In this document: piece by piece, positions 56,798 to 64,000 of the stretch
Numbering within the stretch: the stretch's first letter is position 1
Layout: every line of letters starts with the position of its first letter
Source of the DNA: Haberlea rhodopensis
Lineage: Eukaryota; Streptophyta; Magnoliopsida; Lamiales; Gesneriaceae
Assembly: GCA_907163345.1 (NCBI GenBank)
Contig: CAJQUN010000042.1
Location: 1,717,043-1,781,042, forward strand
Direction: 5' to 3'
DNA: 64,000 bases
Notes under the pieces: model-generated
Databases searched by the model: none
The model's input: only the letters and a program-made list of their open reading frames with translations
What the model was told of the DNA's origin: nothing
Program-made: the position numbers and the translations under genes

Positions 56798-59700
56798 ATG
56801 TCGATTCAAATATTATTATATTGTGGAGGTAATATATTACAGGATTTGGATACCATTAGATATGATCGTGGTCCAATAAGAGTTACCACAATATGTCGCA
56901 CAATTAATTTTATGCAGTTGTTGACCGAAATATATAATATCACGGGCATCGATGGCAACCAGTTTCTTCTGAAAATACATGTAAGACATATGTTTAGAGA
57001 TTTTGCCGGGGTACGACAGACAATTTTGCCAATCGATAATGATTATAATTTAGCATGGCTATTGGATTTAGAACAAGGTCTTAGTTGCTTGGAACTTTAC
57101 ATAGAAACGGAACAAAGAAACTATGATTATATTCCAAAAAATGTAGATTGTTTGCCTGTAGTTGCAGAACGACCGTCTGTCTCCGGTAGACACCACGATG
57201 ACGATCCAATAGATGCTGATGTTATTGCTCCTGAGCCATTAGCAGACAGTTTCGCTGAATTGGGAAATGATATTCAGTCAGAACCAGATGATATTCCGTC
57301 CGAGGATGATGCTGATGACGATGAGGTTGACATTTGTGTCATGTCAGAAACAATTGCAGATGAAGATGAAGGGGTCCCAATCACCCAGGAAGTGTCAGTT
57401 AATGTACCGGAGACAACCACGACAACTAGTCATGTCCTTTATCCAACAATTCCATTCTTCTCAATGACACATCCTGAAGTATTTGCAGACTCAGTAGACA
57501 TTCCAACAGGTAAATGGGGTAGTTATTACGATTACTCCAAAGGGGATCTGCATGTAGATATGGTCTTAAAAAATAAAGCACATCTGCAGGCAGCTGTGAA
57601 GGATTACTATGTACGTGTTGCAAAACGAGAGTACCGCGTTGTGAAAAGTACAAAAACATTGTGGAAAGTTGTGTGCAAACACAGTACAGAAGATGCACCT
57701 TGTAGATGGTACATGCGCGCCTCGTTGAAGAAGAAAGTTGGATTATTCAAAATAAACAAATATGGAGGTTCTCACACCTGCCTTTTGAGTGAGCTGTCTA
57801 TCGATCATGCAAATTTGGATAAAAACATGATTGCTAGCTTGTTAGTGGGAATTGTTCGGCGTGATCCAGCTTTCGAGATAAAGTATGTAATTCAAACAGT
57901 CAAAGACAAATATGGATTTGAGATCTCTTATGCAAAAGGATGGTTTAGTTTGCGACGTGCTGTTGAGAATGTGTATGTGTGATGACCAGAAATTATGGAT
58001 GTTAATCCCGGAGTGTTAATAACCCGTAAAGTTGCTTTACGTGGCAATTTGGAGTTTAATCGCGGTGTTGGGCCTTCTGGGCTCATTTATTTGGGTGGTT
58101 GGGATTGTTGGATCCCGAGGTTGAGATTGTATTCTCATTGCGGTGTAAAACCTAAGAGTTGGGTTGTTGAAGTGTTTCGGAATCACGGGTGCTTTGTGTG
58201 GGCACCGGTAGGGGGTTTTGGAGTTAGAGAGAGAATTTTTGGAAACAGATGATTTTTAATGAATCATGATGTATTTGTGGGACTGTTAGTATTTCGGGGT
58301 ATTTTTGCTATAAATACCAGTTAAACCCGAGATTTTAATTATCGGAACCATTTTTCCCCCACCTCTCCCGTTTTCTCTCTCCCCGACCCGCGCGCCCCTT
58401 TTCCCGATCTGCTTGACCCACGCCGCTTCCAGGCGTGCGCCCGCCGCCGTCCGGCCCCCGTTCGGCGCGTGCGACCCGCCGGCGGCTTCGTCTCGTCCAG
58501 GCGCTCCTTCCCGTACCATCAATTTGAAGTTTGGTCGCGTATTGAGCTCGGATTGCTGCAGAAAGCGCTAGGGCTCGAACTGGAGTTCATCCGATTTTTG
58601 GGGCTCGATTTTGGTATGTTTTTGGTACGATTTTTCTGGTGTTTTTGGGGCGTTTGTGAGCTATTTTTGAGTCGATGATTTCAGACTTTTGTGGTTCGAA
58701 ATATTTGTTGCATTTGGTTCGAATTTCAGCTCTAATTTCGTGAGTTAGGGTTCGAAAAATTGGGGCTTTTGACAAGGAGTGATGATTCTTGTTAGTAATT
58801 GATTAATCCATGTTTAGATGCATTATGATGCTTGATTGTGTTCGAATTTAAGGAATTGGATTCGAATTTAGGGCTTGAATTCAAATTTTGGGGGTTTTGG
58901 CATGTGGGGCGATTATTCATGTCGTTGATTGATTAATTCATATTTTAGATGAATTATGGTGTTTAATTGGGTTCGAATTGTGGAGTGAGGGTTCGAAAAT
59001 TTATGGGGAGCTCTTGAGCAATTTTCGTTGATGTCTCACTCGATTTTTCCCTCCCTGCATGTACTCTACCCCGGGTCCTTGAAATGGTTAATTGTCGTGT
59101 GTTGGCAATATTTTTTGAGGGTTATGGGTGTGCTTGAGCATGGGTTGCATGTTCGTAATTAATTGTGAATTAATTTATCGTGTTAGCACATCGTTCCTCG
59201 GAGCATGGAACTCGAGCAAGGTTTGGCTCGGACTTCGGAAATTTAAGGTACGTGCGACGTACGAGCATTACTTTACGTGATAGCAATTGTGAAATGCATA
59301 ATGTGTTGTAATTGCATTAGATGGTTGTGGGTATGGCTATATGCATATATGTGTTGATATATATGGGGTACTGAGTCTATATGACTATTGTACTGCATTT
59401 GAGATGCCTGAGAATGATCGTGGGATCATGTACTCATTATAAGACATGTGAGATGTCTAGGTATAATGGAAAATTGGTAAAATAAATGCTAGGCATTTGA
59501 ACTATCTATGATTGATAGCGAAATTGAGAAATCAGTACTAGATATTGAGATATCTATATTTGTATGTATATTGAACTTGGAATCATTGATTTTTGATACT
59601 TGAGAATCAGGCATGCTATGAGTTAAATCAATGTGTTGATTTACTGATTTATGAGATTTGATGAGTTTGATGATTGTGAGAACAGGGACAGTACACGGAA

Positions 59701-61830
59701 TCCCGGATGAGGATGTTGCCATCCAGGGAGTATCATTTAAAATTCATTAATATTTACTTGTGTTGTAAATTATGAATTTCATTATTGTGATTATGAGATT
59801 TTGTGTATTGGTATGCTCACCCCGTTGGGGGCTGTCTCTGTTGGGGCAGGTGAACAGGTGCATCGATGGCTGTGGAGCTGAGCTCGAGCTGTTGATTGGA
59901 TGTACTCCCAGGATCGTGGTACCAGGGCTTGATGGAGCACGGTATCGTATAGAGTACATATATACACCCGAGGGTTTTATACATATTTATGATGCTCGCA
60001 TGTGAGCACGGTTATGTTTGTATATGGGTTGTATATAAAGGCATGAGCCTTTCTCTCTTTCATTATATGTTGCATGCAATTGTGGTAGAATTGCTAATGA
60101 TATGAGAGTCGTTAGTGTATTATGTGGGGGTTGAAACCCACTTTTGTCGTCTTATGTGTGGCGTCTTCCCTGGCTGGGAATTTACTTGGTATTGCTGCAT
60201 TCTGATGAGTATTATGTTTTCCCTGGCCGGGAATTATGTTATGTGTTGTGCTTTTATTTCGGGATAGCTCAATTTACGGGGAGACTCTGCCCAAAATTTT
60301 ATAAAAGTCCATAATGTAAAAAGTGGCAAAATGGGGTTGGTAATGTGCAACTCTATGAGTCTATATGTTAGTAGAGATGATCTTATAACGTTGAATATTA
60401 AAGGAATTTTGTAAGCATCATTTGAGCTTCCCGATTGACTTTTTATTGAAAGCATGTGCCACACATAATGGTTAATACACTAATTAAGGGTTAAGGGCGT
60501 GGGGTCCTTACAGTATGGGACATGGGAGAGCTCCGTTCAGAAACTGCCTTACTATACGGGAGCTTTGCAAAAATGGAATCCCGGCACCGTCATTGAGTGG
60601 GTTCACCTTGACAATGCCAGACCAAGAGAGAAGACATTGAATTACGTGTTCTGGGCCTTCCGACCATGTGTAGAAGGATTTCAACATTGCCGCCGGGTAA
60701 TAAGCGTGGATGGAACACATCTGTATACGAAATATCAACATAAGATGTTGATTGCCGTGACAATGGACGCTAATAATCAAGTGTTACCTTTGGCATTTGC
60801 AATTGTTGACGAAGAAAAGTTTCTGTCATGGAGATGGTTTTTGGAGATGATAAGCCAGCATATTGTGAGAAGATCTGAGGGTGGTGCATGTTTGATTTCT
60901 GACCGTCATCCGGGCCTCATTGCAGCAGCCGATTGTATTCCTGACTTCAAATCACCGCGTGGAGTACATCGATTTTGTTTGAGACATGTTTGCTCAAACT
61001 TTAATAGTCGTTTCAAATCCGTTCATTTGAAAGACTTATGTTGGAGAGCGGGATCAGAAAATCAACTCACAAAATTTGATCGCACAATGGAAGAGATAAA
61101 ACTTATAGAGCCAAGGGCTTTTGATTACTTGAGTCGTATCGATAAGTGTCAATGGTCTCTTGCTCATGACGGAGGCTGGCGTTGTGGTATCATGACCACA
61201 AATATGTCAGAATGCATAAATGGAGTTTTGAAAGGTGCTCGTCGGCTTCCAATCACCGCCATTGTGCAATTAACTTTTGATCGTTGTGTACTATATTTTG
61301 TCGAACGGATTAAGAAGATGGAGCGAATGATTGAAAATAATCAAGAATGGCCAGATTCTGTGTTGGAAAGATATGGTCGTGCCGACTATCATTCCATCCA
61401 TCATGATGTCCAGATGTTCGATCGTAGACACCTTACAGCTTCTGTTATCACAAGAGTACGACCAGGACGTGGGGGTAACACCCATGTTGTGCATCTAAAA
61501 TCAGGAGAATGTTCTTGTGGAAAATGGAAAGAGTTCGGAATACCTTGCTCACATGTGATCCAAGTTTGTCGAAAGTATGGCCTAAATGCAAAAACATTTG
61601 TCAAGGCATATTACAATATGAATGAATATTGGAGCACATATCAAGGGCAGTTCGAACCAATATGGGGGGAGGAGTATTGGGACACCCCATCTTTTGAGTT
61701 GTACCATAACTCCACTCTGCGAAAAACCAGAAGAGTGGGTCGAGATCGAACAACGCGCATTCAGAATGAGATGGACTGGCCAGAAGCCCGTGCAAGACGA
61801 CAAATGGCTTCATCTTCTCGAAATCAATAA
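56798..61830 (+). pseudogene. MULE (MURA-type) transposase split by solo LTR
   Basis: Two open segments, 56798-57977 and 60518-61830, are in the same frame once the inserted LTR and one target-duplication copy are set aside, together about 830 codons without an intron. Order: N-terminal region, acidic D/E-rich linker (about residues 145-200), MuDR-type DNA-binding region with a C...C...H.C pattern (about 245-330, ending GGSHTC), DDE transposase core with VDGTHL and ISDRHPG, and near the C-terminus a SWIM zinc finger CSCGKWKEFGIPCSH. The enzyme cuts and pastes Mutator-like elements. As it stands the first segment ends at a stop a few bases into the LTR (57980-57982), so the copy is inactive unless the LTR is removed. 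Confidence 0.9.
57978..60512. mobile_element. Solo LTR, 2535 bp, with 5-bp target duplication
   Basis: Begins TGTGATGACCAGAAAT and ends GGGTCCTTACA, i.e. TG...CA, flanked by GTATG at 57973-57977 and at 60513-60517. There is no internal coding domain, no second LTR, no primer site. It has a G+C-rich promoter-like part at about 58360-58500. The TGTGA...TTACA ends fit a Gypsy (Tekay/Del-like) LTR. Orientation is probably plus, judged by the TGTGA start. A solo LTR forms by recombination between the two LTRs of a full element. Confidence 0.88.
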
Positions 61831-62010
61831 ATAATTTTATGTGTAATTTATTGTAAATTTATTTTGTAAATGATTTTACGTTATTGTGAAAATTGGTTGT
61901 TTGTCTATCACACTATTTTAGTATATGTTCAATTGCTCACAAAACAACATTGTTCAATATGTCAAAAAAATATCAAATATCAAATATTTACAAAAGAAAG
62001 ACAACAAATA

Positions 62011-62014
62011 TCAT

Positions 62015-62056
<42 letters not shown>

Positions 62057-64000
62057 GGCCTCGTCTGTAAATGACCTCCGGTACCACAAGGAGGAGGAAT
62101 GATCTCTCTGCGAACTCTCTGCCTCCTATCCACAGGTACATCAGTAGGTGGTCGATATGGTGTGAACTGTGGAAATGCAACAGGTGATACATCAAAATAT
62201 GATTGTGGAAATTCATATCCCACATCTGTACCCTGCTGTGTGTACATCGGAGCATACGGAGTGAATGGTGAAGGATCATACATCTGTGGCTGCGGGACAT
62301 AATAACCAGTAAAAGATGTAGATGGACCTGCCCCATCTGTCGGTATAGGTGTATACGTAGATGGACCTGCCTCATCTGTCGAGAAAGGTGTATACATAGA
62401 AGGCCCTGCGATATCAGTCTGTACTGGTTCTTCATCAGGCTCGTGAACTTCTTCGTCTGGTGGGAAGTTTCTGTCTCGTCGTTCACGAGCCACTTGCATC
62501 ACATCCTGCGCTATTGCCCTATGATGATCTCTCATCGACTCCATATACGTGCTAACAGATTCTCCCTCAGCAGGATAGCGGTCGCAACTAACACTTAACT
62601 GTTGCATCTGATCAAGCTGAAAAGTGAATAACAATAATTACATGTTCAATCTATAAATCCATATGACATATTCTACAAAACAAAGTTTGAATATATTTAC
62701 TTACCACATGATGCCACGCTGGGCCGTCACCATGTTGGTATCCGGTCTGTACAAATTGCCTTTGATGGCCAATATATCTGCGGGTGACTCGGTCATACCA
62801 CTCACTATATCCAACCACTACTGCACAATATAGTGGTCTGTCCACACATAAATCACCTGTCATCTCCCATTTCTGCACGTATCCAATATGATGTGCACTC
62901 CAATCCTTGTTCATACTTCCTCTTCGATCAACAGAATGCAATTTATCATCCCTTGATTGTGGATCTGTGGGGATGTCTTGGAGCATTCCAAATTGACGAA
63001 GAACCCTATCAGGACGGTGCATCTCAACAATTTCATAACAAATTAATGGGCCGGCATATGTCCATAACTGGTGGCTCAGATGCTCAGTACACTCATCAGG
63101 GTATGGCTGCCAATTAAACTACAAATACAAAATTGGATTAAAATAATATAAACAATATTATTAACTTTCATAACAAACACAACTAATATACTGCTTACTT
63201 GAGTTGATGGCTGCTCATCAAGAATGTCCCTAATGATACGTACAGAATGCCTCCCTGTTTCCGTGAACCTTAAATGGCATGTCCACTTGAAAAAAACACA
63301 TTTACAAAATCTATAAATATATTTAAACATATAAAATAGCACAAAACATAAAAACATTATTACCTTGCACCATATGGAGCAGCAGGTAAGATATTCTCCT
63401 CATTGATAATTATTGGGCCAGTGTCGAATCTAGCATCACCCAGCTGAGGAGTTAAACCAGGTATTCTTGACCATGCCCAAATCTAAAATATTATCAGGAA
63501 TAATATCAGCTATTATGACGACAATAATATTTCCAACATTTAAAAAGTGTTAATGTAAAGTTTACATGTACGACCTGTAATGCACCACCGATCACTTTTT
63601 TGCCTCTCATCGAGGAAGTGCATAACTCACGGTACAAATATGCCAATACGGCACTCCCCCAACTATAACTACCAACTAAATGAATATTCTCTATCATATG
63701 TAAATATAATAACTTTACAGTATTGCCGGACGAATCAGGAAACAAAATTCCACCAAACATCAATAACACACAGCCCCTAGTATAACGGACTACATCTTCT
63801 TCCGTACTGTGCTCAGTAAGAGCATTATTCACCAAATGATTGTTTATTGCAGATAAAAATAACTTTGCACCTTTAAAGTGTGCAGTATCCGGTACAAATC
63901 CCAAAAGCATATGGCAATATGCTTGCCAGTCAGGTATACTCCTATCATAATCAATACCGGATACTACATTACCATCTACTGGCAATGCCCATATAACTGC
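62011..64000 (-). CDS. Plant mobile domain (PMD/MAIN-like) protein, 5' end outside window
   Basis: Modelled exons: >64000-63575, 63482-about 63370, about 63286-63205, 63118-62705, 62616-62011. The product carries the aminotransferase-like plant mobile domain: CHMLLGFVPDT, YTRGCVLLMFGGILFPDSSG, YSWGSAVLAYLYRELC, IWAWSRIPGLTP. A proline/tyrosine-rich disordered tail follows, ending in a pure RG repeat (seven RG dipeptides) encoded by an ACCACG hexamer array. Host members (MAIN, MAIL1) act in silencing and genome stability; transposon-borne ones are of unknown function. The junction of exons 2 and 3 does not fit a GT donor in frame; a GC donor would, or there is a 1-base lesion. Convergent with the transposase. 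Confidence 0.8.
62015..62056. repeat. (ACCACG)n hexanucleotide array
   Basis: About seven tandem hexamers. On the minus strand each unit encodes Arg-Gly, forming the C-terminal RG tail of the PMD protein immediately before its stop codon. Confidence 0.9.

Larger units (their letters stand above)
56330..64000. mobile_element. Mutator-like element with transposase and PMD gene, right end outside window
   Basis: Left end estimated near the G-run at 56328-56335, before a T-rich A+T stretch. The content is a cluster of subterminal hairpins, a TATA box, an intronless MURA-type transposase (56798-61830, plus) and a convergent PMD-domain gene (62011 to beyond 64000, minus), 180 bp apart tail to tail. 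Terminal inverted repeats and 9-bp duplications cannot be verified because the right end is missing. A two-gene convergent layout is typical of MuDR-class elements, but the second gene here is a plant mobile domain gene rather than mudrB. Confidence 0.65.

Noticed and set aside
57995..58522. Open frames on both strands inside 57978-60512
   Set aside because: They fall within the solo LTR and its G+C-rich promoter-like part; no protein similarity.
57973..60517. Common origin of the two LTR insertions that both target GTATG
   Set aside because: The LTRs at 57978 and at 37839 share only their TGTGA style start; a shared 5-bp target is easily chance.

Overview
The window is nuclear DNA of a flowering plant, most likely a core eudicot; I cannot name the species. 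The evidence is GT-AG intron genes with plant-specific architectures (vacuolar NHX exchanger, CDKC-like kinase, PPR relic), high A+T intergenic DNA and dense nested plant retroelements. Three host genes can be modelled completely, all on the minus strand: a BRCT protein with a TQ-motif cluster (1087-9845, 6 exons, 1138 aa), a vacuolar cation/H+ exchanger of the NHX family (38996-44112, 14 coding exons, 559 aa) and a CDKC-like kinase with a possible myristoylation start (50892-54078, 7 exons, 591 aa). In each model the exon lengths sum to a whole number of codons.

Layout. 1-10.2 kb: BRCT gene; its 4-kb first intron holds a decayed PPR gene and a decayed second copy of its own exon 1 and upstream DNA. 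11.2-27.2 kb: an endogenous caulimovirid (florendovirus-like by gene order) on the plus strand. Its movement-protein region is split by an 8.7-kb minus-strand insertion, which is a tandem LTR-gag-LTR-gag-LTR array with one 5-bp target duplication around the whole array. 27.2-38.1 kb: a mosaic of old Ty1/copia pieces and other LTR fragments on the minus strand, including a copia gag frame interrupted by 417 bp of nuclear 25S rRNA sequence. 38.9-45.6 kb: NHX gene. 46.7-48.9 kb: hAT-like non-autonomous elements, a tRNA-like segment, a small ORF and a tandem duplication that preserves a paralogous empty site for one element. 50.9-54.1 kb: the kinase. 56.3 kb to the end: a Mutator-like element with a hairpin cluster at its left end, a transposase split by a 2.5-kb solo LTR, and a convergent plant-mobile-domain gene running off the window.

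How it fits together. The host genes look unrelated functionally (DNA-damage signalling, vacuolar ion exchange, kinase signalling). The rest is a record of transposition in layers: the pararetrovirus is older than the gag-only array inside it, the copia gag is older than or chimeric with its rRNA insert, and the Mutator element is older than the solo LTR inside it. I see no CRISPR array, operon or bacterial signal. The most unusual items are the rRNA insert in copia gag, the tandem gag-only retroelement with repeated polypurine motifs and palindromic LTR motifs, the hairpin cluster beside the MULE transposase, and the duplicated first exon that traps a PPR relic in an intron.
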